Positions 7,501 to 13,631 are shown, numbered from the stretch's first letter. The stretch: DNA of 16,246 bases from CAYVQU01 sp964453155 (GCA_964453155.1 CAYVQU010000120.1:1-16246), one strand, 5' to 3'. The notes: generated by a model from the sequence alone, not told the origin. Numbers and translations are program-made.

Positions 7501-8556
7501 CTGCTGGACGTATGAGGGGTGATCCAGGGGGAGATCATCGTTTTCTTGCAACGTGATCCGTGAAGCGTGAGGCATGTCACGTGTCACGCTTTCACGTTGC
7601 ACGTCTGCCATTTCTTCCAGACGATCTATTCCCGAAGGTTTCAACTCATCCGTCCGCGCCATTTCCACGTCCCCGATGATCCCGAGTTGGCGGAGCTTGG
7701 TGTAGATGCGTTTGGTGCGGGGCATCTCATCGAAATATGTGCGCAGCTCAGCGAAATTTTCGTCGGGGATCGCGCTAAATTCGGCCACTTTGTCGAGTGA
7801 CGCTTTGTCGGCCGGAGTCAATTTGGATTCAGACTTGAGATGGAGGTCGTCCCAGTAGTCGAAGAGACCGAGTTCCCAGCTGTTGAGGGCCTGGAAGTCG
7901 TGGAGCAGGTTGCCCCGGATGCAGGGGAAACCTTTCCAACGGCCGGAGTAGCGGAAGAGATCGGGGCGGACTTTGCCTTCCCGGGCCAGTTGCCAGGCCG
8001 AGCCGGCAATGTAGAAATCCTCGTCGGGCCGCAGGTCGTGGAGGTTGCAACCATCTTTTACCGGGATCATCCCAACGGGGACGCCGCCGACATCAGGATC
8101 GGCTAACACCCAGCGGTCCAGGGTTTCATTCCAGTATTCGGTCACCCAGTGATCCGATTTGAACTTGCTTTCTTTCCCTAAGTATTCAGCAAACCCAACC
8201 CGCATTCGGGCCGGAATGCCTTTATGGCGGAGGAGCGAGACGAGGAAGACGGCGAAATCCCGGCACATCCCGACTTGTTTTTCCTTGGGCTCGCGTTCCA
8301 TGGTCAATGGCGACGGATCAAGTTCCATCATCCGCCCCAGGCGCTGCTGCATGGTGCGGAGATGCTGTTCGCCGCGGCTCTCACGGGTTAGGGTGACGCC
8401 GAACTGCTTCACAGCCAGGCGGTGGATCAGTTGATTTTGTATGACGGCGATCAATTCATGGAGACCGTCGGGAAGGTCATCATAGAGATAGGCAAATTCA
8501 CCAGGATCGGTGATGGGGGAGTGTTGGCGGTAAAAATTAAGAATGGTGGGGTTCAT
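4582..8556 (-). CDS. uvrA: UvrA excinuclease subunit with N-terminal transglutaminase-like domain
   Basis: A 1324-aa fusion. Residues about 1-240 form a transglutaminase-like domain with a plausible catalytic triad: Cys98 (VGMCRDF), His136 (SDHWVTEYW) and Asp153 (VLADPD). Residues about 240-360 are a helical, then polar, linker. Residues about 360-1324 are a complete UvrA, the damage-recognition ATPase of nucleotide excision repair. It has Walker A at 388-397 and 1014-1023, zinc modules Cys620/623/644/647 and Cys1115/1118/1138/1141, signatures LSGGEGQ (862-868) and LSGGEAQ (1205-1211), and Walker B MYILDEP and VYILDEP. The UvrB-binding region (about 478-565) is present, so this is not the shortened UvrA2 type. 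The ATG at 8556 is preferred: GGAG lies 5 nt before it, and the frame's upstream GTG at 8610 falls between the -35 and -10 boxes of the likely promoter. Degenerate 7-bp repeats encode residues about 318-335 and 569-582. The nei-like gene follows at 64 bp. Confidence 0.93.
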   Translation of the reverse strand: MNPTILNFYRQHSPITDPGEFAYLYDDLPDGLHELIAVIQNQLIHRLAVKQFGVTLTRESRGEQHLRTMQQRLGRMMELDPSPLTMEREPKEKQVGMCRDFAVFLVSLLRHKGIPARMRVGFAEYLGKESKFKSDHWVTEYWNETLDRWVLADPDVGGVPVGMIPVKDGCNLHDLRPDEDFYIAGSAWQLAREGKVRPDLFRYSGRWKGFPCIRGNLLHDFQALNSWELGLFDYWDDLHLKSESKLTPADKASLDKVAEFSAIPDENFAELRTYFDEMPRTKRIYTKLRQLGIIGDVEMARTDELKPSGIDRLEEMADVQRESVTRDMPHASRITLQENDDLPLDHPSYVQQSSLPPGLDDIIVRGARQHNLKNITVRIPRHKMVVVTGVSGSGKSSLAFDTIYAEGQRRYVESLSSFARQFMHQMEKPQVDQITGLSPAIAIEQKTISRNPRSTVGTVTEILDYLRVLYARVGTPHCPQCGRAVVPQSAQQITNQLTKLPAGTRFRLLAPIARNRKGTFKTQLKQASKDGYARARVDGENVDLLEGIPELEKQKKHNIELVIDRLVTPQTGSNGQGVGDRDGFQTMLMDSVETTLRAGKGILIVDLGEDEITLSEDNACPECDISFPKLEPHLFSFNSPLGMCDECNGLGVRLQIDPNMIVDKPHLSLLDGASRWFGNVNKKKGSQYRARHLKMMADHYGEDINLPWNELSQEFQDVILYGSGEVKFHFEYESPDGSWSGQSHRPSQGAIHHITRLFRQTKSEYTRRHYMSFMGQLPCPKCEGERLNPEARFVTIADKRLPNLTSWSIENIHDWVSGLTNQLSNEQLEIGIELIKEIRERIGFLRNVGLHYLTLDRPAPTLSGGEGQRIRLASQIGSGLVGVMYILDEPSIGLHTRDHRALLDTLIHLRDQGNTVLVVEHDEATMQAADWILDLGPGPGMMGGELVAAGTPEEIEGNPESLTGQYLSGALRVSPPNGRQRRNPAGWLTINGATLHNLKSVEAQFPLGTLITVTGVSGSGKSSLIGQTLHPALSRVLHNAQVATPGPHDSLEGLDQLDKVINITQDPIGRNPRSNPGTYVGVLSEIRKVFAETPESKALGFQAGRFSFNVKGGRCEECKGYGFKKVEMHFLADVWVKCRTCDGTRFNRQTLAVTYKDKNIAEVLDMDVQEALTFFKNHPKIRRILQTLHDVGLNYIKLGQSALTLSGGEAQRVKLAKELSRVATGKTVYILDEPTTGLHFADIQRLLDVLHRLTDAGNTVIVIEHNLDVVRTADWIIDLGPKGGEKGGYIVAAGTPEEVAEVEESHTGQFLKEMLVEGIGKKGK
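6810..6851. repeat. Degenerate heptamer repeat inside the uvrA frame
   Basis: Plus-strand units are CATCCCT, ATCCCCA, ACCCCCT, GTCCATT, GCTCCCT and GTCTGGG, all 7 bp. They encode residues about 569-582 of the UvrA fusion, a Gly/Asn/Gln/Asp-rich loop between the VIDRLV strand and the DSVETTL helix. By memory of other UvrA proteins this loop is about ten residues longer than usual, so the repeat looks like an in-frame expansion in a surface loop. Confidence 0.5.
7552..7604. repeat. Degenerate heptamer repeat encoding the fusion linker
   Basis: Plus-strand units read CGTGATC, CGTGAAG, CGTGAGG, CATGTCA, CGTGTCA, CGCTTTCA, CGTTGCA and a final CGT, with a 7-bp period and a single 8-bp unit. The stretch encodes residues about 318-335 of the uvrA fusion, inside the polar linker just before the first ATPase domain. 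Its base pattern is unlike the domains on either side, which suggests it was once non-coding spacer. Confidence 0.6.
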
Positions 8557-8593
8557 TTTTTCTCCGTGTGAAAAATGGCACATTCGTTCTAAT

Positions 8594-8624
8594 ATTATAT
8601 CATTTAGCACTGCTTACGGTTCAA
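8594..8624 (-). promoter_or_regulatory. Likely sigma70-type promoter of the uvrA fusion
   Basis: On the minus strand, TTGAAC at 8624-8619 is followed by a 19-nt spacer and TATAAT at 8599-8594. A start near 8587 gives a leader of about 30 nt before the ATG at 8556. The position rules out the GTG at 8610 as the start codon. I see no recognisable LexA-type operator, so damage control is not evident. Confidence 0.55.
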
Positions 8625-8671
8625 TTTTGAATCTTAAATCATTGGTCATCACCCCCTCTTAATCCCCAACT

Positions 8672-8711
8672 TAAAATAAAAACCCCGGATTTGAAAATAA
8701 AAAATCCGGGG
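8672..8711 (-). terminator. Intrinsic terminator upstream of uvrA
   Basis: The stem CCCCGGATTT at 8683-8692 pairs exactly with AAATCCGGGG at 8702-8711 around a 9-nt A-rich loop. On the minus strand it is followed by TTTTTATTTT (8682-8673). This is a textbook intrinsic terminator for leftward transcription, about 120 nt beyond the M42 stop. It ends either the M42 transcript or the separate small transcript proposed here. Confidence 0.85.
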
Positions 8712-8805
8712 CTAAATCTATCTGCCAGGTTCTTCGTAACGGCCGAAGAAGTATATTGTTGGGTATGCCTAGGTACCGGCAAGCTTCACGCTCCTAGTGA
8801 GAAGT
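8672..8805 (-). ncRNA. Candidate structured small RNA or leader, about 130 nt
   Basis: A strong promoter (8840-8812) predicts a start near an A at 8805 on the minus strand, and the intrinsic terminator ends it near 8673. Between them are three further helices: 8797-8804 with 8784-8789 (one bulge), 8775-8781 with 8723-8730 (one bulge), and 8744-8750 with 8730-8736 (7 bp, 7-nt loop). No open reading frame of note is present. I could not match it to tRNA, SRP RNA, 6S RNA, tmRNA or a riboswitch I know. It could be an independent small RNA or a terminated leader before uvrA. The structural elements are seen; transcription is inferred. Confidence 0.45.
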
Positions 8806-8811
8806 GGAGCG

Positions 8812-8840
8812 ATTGTACCGTGGTGAAATTTAGGTGTCAA
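8812..8840 (-). promoter_or_regulatory. Near-consensus promoter inside the end of the M42 gene
   Basis: On the minus strand, TTGACA at 8840-8835 (full consensus) is followed by exactly 17 nt and then TACAAT at 8817-8812 (five of six). The -35 box lies in the last codons of the M42 gene. It points at the structured region and terminator before uvrA. This is the best promoter match in the window. Confidence 0.65.
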
Positions 8841-9885
8841 GCGAATACGATTTGATAAATTCAATCAGGGTAGCGAGCAAATTGTCAAATACCGCTAACC
8901 GGGCGACTTCATAGCCATGACTATTCTCACGGACGTGACCAATACAGGCGATTTTGGGAATTCCAAGACCATAGGCAGCTAGGCTGGCATCACTGGCGGC
9001 GCCATCATAAACGGCTTTTTGGAGCTGAGTTCCAGCCGCCAAGGCTGCTTGAGAAAAAGAACGCACCAACGTTGGATCATACTGGGCAAGGCGGTCTTTG
9101 GTCCATATACCAGGGCGGCCATCTAATTCCAATGGTGCTCCCGGTGGAATCGGGCAGCCATCGATGGAGATAAAAATATCCGGATTGAGTGAACGAGTCA
9201 AATATTTGGCGCCATGACCACCAATTTCTTCTTGGGTCGTAAATGCAATCACAAATGGATTGTTGGGTTGGATATTCTCTTCTTTGAGTGTGGTCAATAG
9301 CCGTAGGAGTGTGACGCACCCCATGCGGTCGTCAAATGTCCAAGCTCCAACGAGGGGGTCATTTTCAGGTCCGAAAATTACCGGCCCGCGCCGTTCTCGG
9401 GTGGGGAGGACCGCCACTCCGGGACGGATACCAGCATTTTCGAGTTCTTTTGGAGACAAGCCAGTCAAGATATGGACATCATCCCAGGTGATTGTTTTTT
9501 CGGCGGCCTTGGGCGTGTGGGTGGATCCCATCGAGAGAACGCCTTGAATAGTGGCTGTGTCTCCAAAAATATCTACTGCGCCTTCGCCCAACTTCCAGGG
9601 GTGCAGTCCCCCAGATTTGGTGACGTGGAGTTTACCATCAGGTTGAATGTTGGTCACAACCATCCCAATTTCATCCATATGGCTGGCATAAACAATCAGT
9701 CCTGAATTTGGGTTTTGGCCGGGGATGAAAACTTGCACATTTCCCGCCGGATCAGTTGTGTGCGCATAGTCAATTTGATCAAGGCGTTTGCGGATCAAAT
9801 CGGCCAGTTGGCTCTCACTCCCAGAGAGTGAAGGTACTAAAAGTTCAGAAAATATTTCCAGTGTGGGGTGTTGGTTCTTTGTCAT
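8830..9885 (-). CDS. M42-family metallopeptidase (FrvX-type aminopeptidase)
   Basis: This gene encodes a 351-aa cytoplasmic M42 metallopeptidase, of the family that forms large tetrahedral aminopeptidase assemblies trimming peptides left by other proteases; some members were once called endoglucanases. Expected dinuclear-metal and catalytic residues are all present: His69 and Asp71 (ASHMDEIG), Asp185/186 (FDDR), Glu219-Glu220 (TTQEEIGGHG), Asp242 (SIDG) and His323 (NSHGYE). The length is typical. The ATG at 9885 is chosen because GGAGA lies 5 nt upstream. A longer frame from GTG at 9912 would run through a terminator-like hairpin and adds residues that are not family-like. The hairpin ends directly before the ribosome site, leaving no room for a promoter between. 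The gene therefore depends on transcription entering from the channel/GH31 side or from within the hairpin. Substrate preference cannot be read from the sequence. Confidence 0.92.
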   Translation of the reverse strand: MTKNQHPTLEIFSELLVPSLSGSESQLADLIRKRLDQIDYAHTTDPAGNVQVFIPGQNPNSGLIVYASHMDEIGMVVTNIQPDGKLHVTKSGGLHPWKLGEGAVDIFGDTATIQGVLSMGSTHTPKAAEKTITWDDVHILTGLSPKELENAGIRPGVAVLPTRERRGPVIFGPENDPLVGAWTFDDRMGCVTLLRLLTTLKEENIQPNNPFVIAFTTQEEIGGHGAKYLTRSLNPDIFISIDGCPIPPGAPLELDGRPGIWTKDRLAQYDPTLVRSFSQAALAAGTQLQKAVYDGAASDASLAAYGLGIPKIACIGHVRENSHGYEVARLAVFDNLLATLIEFIKSYSLDT

Positions 9886-9894
9886 TTTTCTCCA

Positions 9895-9938
9895 ATCTAA
9901 AAAGACGGTCACTTGGCAAGTTGACCGTCTTTTTAGAT
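9895..9938 (-). terminator. Perfect 17-bp terminator-like hairpin abutting the M42 ribosome site
   Basis: The arm at 9895-9911 is the exact reverse complement of the arm at 9922-9938, with a 10-nt loop that can pair further (CTTG/CAAG). The stem carries an A-tract and a T-tract (five each) next to GACGGTCA/TGACCGTC. It follows the channel gene stop by 6 nt and is only 1 nt from the GGAG of the M42 gene. It may be a two-way terminator or an attenuator controlling M42. Confidence 0.7.
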
Positions 9939-9944
9939 GTTGTC

Positions 9945-10274
9945 TTATTTTTCTTGCCTAGAAGCCAAAATTCGTTCAGCTAATAGCAGGATGAAGGCTG
10001 AGAAAACCCCCAATCCCAGGATGATGTAGAAAATGGTAAACAATTTTGTGCCTGGTTTCGTTGGCGATAAATCCCCATACCCTACAGTAGTCAGCGTGAT
10101 GACCGTGAAGTACAGCGCGTCCAGCCAATGCCAGCCTTCGAATCGAGCGTAAAACCAGGTGCCAATGCCGATGAGTCCCAATACGCTGCTGAGAAGGGCT
10201 CTGAATTCAGGTTCTTGTAGTCCTCCCCAGATCGCTTTAGCAAACCGCACAAAAACTAAGATGAAAGCGCCCAT
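9945..10274 (-). CDS. Minimal two-helix potassium channel subunit
   Basis: This gene encodes a 109-aa inner-membrane protein of the Ion_trans_2 type: TM1 at about 25-43, a pore helix at about 50-61, the potassium selectivity filter TTVGYGD (62-68), and TM2 at about 76-99. It ends at RILASRQEK with no regulatory RCK domain. Four subunits would make a KcsA-like pore. An amphipathic helix of about 20 residues precedes TM1. The ATG lies only 3 nt after the stop of the GH31 gene and has no strong ribosome site, so translation probably depends on the upstream gene. A pairing of a sugar hydrolase with a potassium channel has no obvious functional logic. Selectivity for potassium is inferred from the canonical filter. 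Confidence 0.9.
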   Translation of the reverse strand: MGAFILVFVRFAKAIWGGLQEPEFRALLSSVLGLIGIGTWFYARFEGWHWLDALYFTVITLTTVGYGDLSPTKPGTKLFTIFYIILGLGVFSAFILLLAERILASRQEK

Positions 10275-10277
10275 TTT

Positions 10278-13001
10278 CTAGAGCGAATCCCCTTCGGAAG
10301 ACAGCCGAATTGTTAGAACATCACCATACACAATTCGCAATTCCCAAGGATTATTTTGGAAATGTACTGCCGGTTCAAAGACCTTAAACTCGGGCACCGG
10401 ACCGCTTTCGTAGTGATAGGGCTGATCGTAATGTCCCCAGAATAGTTGATTGACGGTCAGGTGGTAAGTTACTGGGAAAGTTTCTTGGAGATGGTTGTGA
10501 TTCCACAAGATGATCTTTTCAGCACCAATATTGGTGATGCGGTGCGCACCTGTGCGGGTGATCGTTTCGAGCAAGGTTCGCAATTGTTGGTCGGTTACTG
10601 AGGGGCGGACATTGCAGAGAATATTGGGGTCAGCGATGATTTCAGGCATCCGCTCGAGCATCCCGGCTTTAGAGAACGATTCGATCTTGAAATCTTTGAA
10701 GATCCGCTGACACGTTTTCATGATGCTCTCAGCAGGATCATCTTTTTGTAGTGATAAGCCCCCTTCCTTTTGGAGGGTCAATCCAACTTTGTCGCTAGGG
10801 GAGACATCGATGTCGATGGGTACAGTCAAAGAGTTGGTTTGGGCGTCATATTCGGGGAAAATGAGATATGGCTGCTGATTGATATTCAACAAGCAGGTAT
10901 CGGGTTCAGCGATTCCCCAGAATTTGAGTTCATAGGTCCGAATATAGGGGCTTTGGGCCAAGTCACCTTTGACCGGATTGATCGTGAATTCGGCTTTATC
11001 AGCTTCCCAAACCAAATCGAAAGGCGTCAGTGCGTAAGCATTTTTAAGGTACGCAGTTGAATTTCCATCGTCGTCATATAATTCGAAATGGTTATTGGCT
11101 CCCGGAAATATATTGACCTTCAGGTGGGTGGGGCTTTCGACCCCGCCCCAGGTGGGCAGAGGTGCCATGGGAACAATCGCCCCTGCCTTAGCAAATAGCG
11201 GGATTTCGGACAGATCGCCGTACAGGGTATGATGTCCGCCGGGCAGGTGTTCGCCGGTGAAGAAATTAAACCAATCGCCCTCCGGTAGCCAGATTTTTTG
11301 GCGGCTCAAGCGGATATCCGTTTCTCTGGGGGTAGTGAAAGGAGCTGCGATTAGTTCGGTCCCAAAAGTATAGGTGTCAGGATTTAGGTAGGCCGGTTCA
11401 CTTTCGGGTTCGAGATGATAAAGCGGTCGGATGGGGGCCAGGGTGTCGTGATGATCGCGCCATGACATTGTGTAGAGATAGGGGATAAAGGCGTGCCGCA
11501 AACGCATTGCATAGCTGGTAAGCCGCGCGATTTCAGCATCATAGCCCCATGGTCGCCGTTCGTGGAAGGGGTTGTTGGTGCAATGTAGCCGAAAAATTGG
11601 GCTCAGCACCCCATACTGCACCCAGCGGGTGTACAACTCGGGGTCTTCGATCCCGCTCATGTGGCCGCCAATATCGTGACTCCACCAGCCATAGCTGACA
11701 TTGGCCGCAGTGGCCGTAAAATAAGGCTGGAAAGCCAGTGTTTCCCACGAAACGACAGTATCTCCAGAAAATCCAATTGGGTAGCGATGATTGCCCAGAC
11801 CACTCCACCGCGAGAAGATGAATGGACGTTTTTCCAAAGCCTCTGGGTCGTCACTTTTGGGACGGGCTAAGTCGTAAAAATGGAGGTGATTGAGCCAATA
11901 GAGCGGATCGAGGCCCTCCATTTTCGATTTTTCACCCTGCTGCCAGTCAATCCACCAGAAATCCAGCCCATCGGCCTCCTGCGGATGGTGGAGTAACTCA
12001 AAATATGAGTTCGTGAAGTTGGGGTCGGCGATATCGAAGGGGATGGGCTGCTGGCTGTTGGGGTCAATCCCCATTCGCTTGGCAAATTCAGGGTATTGTT
12101 CTTCGTGCGGATAAACACCCAGAGCAGGATGCAGGTTCAGCGCGGTTTTCAGACCCCTTTCATGGATGTGCCGGATTAAAGTCGGCGGATCGGGGAAAAG
12201 GTCGCGGTTCCAGGTGTATCCTGTCCAGCCAGATGATTCGTTGCCAGTGTCGGTGAGATGCCAGTCCATATCGATGATGAAAACCGACAAGGGTACTTCG
12301 TTATCCTGAAATTCCTGAATCAGGGCGATAATCTGGTTTTGGTTATACTTCCAGTAGCGACTCCACCAGTTCCCGAGGGCCCAGCGTGGCAGTAATGGTA
12401 CCTCCCCGGTCAGTTTTCGGAAATCTTCCAAGCAGGTTTGAAAGTCGCTCCCATAGCCAAAGAAATAGAAATCCTGATATCCGTCTGGGGCATTGCGCGG
12501 GGTCAACCAGCCCGTATCATTAAAGACCAGGGTGTCGGTATCATCAACGCTTGCCCATCCGGCGCGCGATAACAGACCCGGTTCCAGATTCGCGGCGCCA
12601 TGGAAATTATCTAAAGTGCGGTAAGTCCCTTTGAGATTGCCCGGGTCGGGATCGCCATATTGCCAGGTATGGTTTTTCTCCTGGATAAAAATTGCCAGTG
12701 ATTCGGGGGTGAAGGGTTGACCCACGGTATAGTTCAGGATGAGATCGGGGGTTGTAATTTTTAGAATTTCAACCCGGTCGTTGGAAATCAACCCTTCGGT
12801 GGTCTGGTACAAAAAATCGGGTGGGGCATGATTGCGAAACCAAAAGGCCTGACTGGGTCGGTCCTCAAAGCGGTTGGTTGGGCTGAACTCGATCCGTAAT
12901 AAGCGCGTGGTCAGCACAGTGATGCGGACATTTTCAACCTCCACAACAGCTTTGGGGTTAGGGCGAGAATCAAATTCGGGAATTAAGTGGGCTGGGATCA
13001 T
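10278..13001 (-). CDS. GH31-family glycoside hydrolase, likely alpha-glucosidase
   Basis: This gene encodes a 907-aa retaining alpha-glycosidase. An N-terminal beta-sandwich (about 1-200) precedes the catalytic barrel (about 205-540). The barrel has FIIDMDWH (241-248), the nucleophile strand WWIDWQQGE (349-357, Asp352), the acid/base segment GFSGDT (410-415, Asp414) and SHDIGGHMSG (441-450). Beta domains follow, including a DUF5110-like part with FELYDDDGNS. The nucleophile motif is DWQQGE rather than the common DMNEP. The last 200 or so residues mix helices and strands and exceed a minimal GH31. No signal peptide is visible, so it probably acts on imported oligosaccharides or glycogen-derived sugars; exact linkage specificity cannot be read. 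GGAG lies 6 nt before the ATG. It heads a minus-strand unit with the channel gene 3 nt behind. A TTGGAAA/TTTCCAA inverted repeat (13022-13028, 13049-13055) lies in its upstream region and might bind a regulator. Confidence 0.92.
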   Translation of the reverse strand: MIPAHLIPEFDSRPNPKAVVEVENVRITVLTTRLLRIEFSPTNRFEDRPSQAFWFRNHAPPDFLYQTTEGLISNDRVEILKITTPDLILNYTVGQPFTPESLAIFIQEKNHTWQYGDPDPGNLKGTYRTLDNFHGAANLEPGLLSRAGWASVDDTDTLVFNDTGWLTPRNAPDGYQDFYFFGYGSDFQTCLEDFRKLTGEVPLLPRWALGNWWSRYWKYNQNQIIALIQEFQDNEVPLSVFIIDMDWHLTDTGNESSGWTGYTWNRDLFPDPPTLIRHIHERGLKTALNLHPALGVYPHEEQYPEFAKRMGIDPNSQQPIPFDIADPNFTNSYFELLHHPQEADGLDFWWIDWQQGEKSKMEGLDPLYWLNHLHFYDLARPKSDDPEALEKRPFIFSRWSGLGNHRYPIGFSGDTVVSWETLAFQPYFTATAANVSYGWWSHDIGGHMSGIEDPELYTRWVQYGVLSPIFRLHCTNNPFHERRPWGYDAEIARLTSYAMRLRHAFIPYLYTMSWRDHHDTLAPIRPLYHLEPESEPAYLNPDTYTFGTELIAAPFTTPRETDIRLSRQKIWLPEGDWFNFFTGEHLPGGHHTLYGDLSEIPLFAKAGAIVPMAPLPTWGGVESPTHLKVNIFPGANNHFELYDDDGNSTAYLKNAYALTPFDLVWEADKAEFTINPVKGDLAQSPYIRTYELKFWGIAEPDTCLLNINQQPYLIFPEYDAQTNSLTVPIDIDVSPSDKVGLTLQKEGGLSLQKDDPAESIMKTCQRIFKDFKIESFSKAGMLERMPEIIADPNILCNVRPSVTDQQLRTLLETITRTGAHRITNIGAEKIILWNHNHLQETFPVTYHLTVNQLFWGHYDQPYHYESGPVPEFKVFEPAVHFQNNPWELRIVYGDVLTIRLSSEGDSL

Positions 13002-13114
13002 GGATTACTCCAATACAGACCTTGGAAAATTTTTGTTGTGTTTCAATATTTCCAAATAATTTGAGGCTTTCCTGCGGTGGTTAGTCCCTAATAAAAATTG
13101 GTGCGGCTTCAGGT

Positions 13115-13612
13115 TTAGGAAAGCCATTTTTCTATGGAGACACGATGTTCGCGATAATGCCAATGGGTATTGGCAGAGATGATGTATTGAATGGTGAATT
13201 GGGTCGCGCCCTCAAAGGGTAACTTGCTGAATGTGAAATTTTCATCCAATGATTCAATCAGGGTCAAAAAATCCTGATGGGCAGTTTGGAACTCAGAACG
13301 GATCACAGTTAGGGATAATTCTAAATTTTTCTCGTAAACCTGGGCGTTGAAAGCGTCTACATTTTCAAATATTTTGTCGATATAAGCCGGTAAATCGACC
13401 TTATCTCGGGCAGATTGGACGATATCGATGGCGACCCGCTCCCAGGCTGCAATGTGCGCCAGAATATCTTTGAGGGACCAATCAACTTCAACCCCAGGGG
13501 CTACCATCTGGGGGTCTTCCAAGCCCTCAAAATTGGAATCGAGTTTTTCCCGTTCGCTGCGGATCACACGCAGTAAGTCGGATTTATCGGTGGGTTGGTA
13601 ATTGGTGCTCAT
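13115..13612 (-). CDS. ClbS/DfsB-like (DinB superfamily) four-helix bundle protein
   Basis: This gene encodes a 165-aa soluble helical protein. It opens with a helix rich in Lys, Glu and Arg (DKSDLLRVIRSEREKLDSNF), then has the DWSLKDILAHIAAWE segment typical of ClbS/DfsB (DUF1706) members of the DinB/YfiT superfamily, and ends with NTHWHYREHRVSIEKWL. The His of LAHIAAWE and the His residues of HWHYREH are at positions where DinB-like proteins bind a metal. ClbS itself protects against the genotoxin colibactin, but most relatives have no known role, so no function is assigned here. A GGGAA ribosome site lies 7 nt upstream of the ATG. It sits between pepF and the GH31 gene with separating spacers of 56 and 113 bp, so operon membership is uncertain. 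Confidence 0.82.
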   Translation of the reverse strand: MSTNYQPTDKSDLLRVIRSEREKLDSNFEGLEDPQMVAPGVEVDWSLKDILAHIAAWERVAIDIVQSARDKVDLPAYIDKIFENVDAFNAQVYEKNLELSLTVIRSEFQTAHQDFLTLIESLDENFTFSKLPFEGATQFTIQYIISANTHWHYREHRVSIEKWLS

Positions 13613-13631
13613 ATTGTTTCCCGAAGTGTAG

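Noticed and set aside
4549..8434. Many plus-strand open frames opposite the uvrA fusion
   Set aside because: They are antisense frames over a strongly conserved protein, lack ribosome sites and show no recognisable domains.
8557..8610. Upstream GTG start at 8610 for the uvrA fusion, adding 18 residues
   Set aside because: No ribosome site precedes it, and it lies between the -35 and -10 boxes of the probable promoter; the ATG at 8556 has GGAG at ideal spacing.
8672..8805. Assignment of the structured region to SRP RNA or 6S RNA
   Set aside because: The SRP apical loop core and the long closing stem with a central bubble of 6S RNA are not visible.
9886..9912. GTG start at 9912 for the M42 peptidase
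   Set aside because: It falls in the loop/stem of the terminator-like hairpin, and the ATG at 9885 has its own GGAGA site.
13065..13125. GGCTTTCCT/AGGAAAGCC inverted repeat around the stop of the bundle-protein gene as a terminator
   Set aside because: The loop would be over 40 nt and there is no T-tract, so an intrinsic terminator is not supported.
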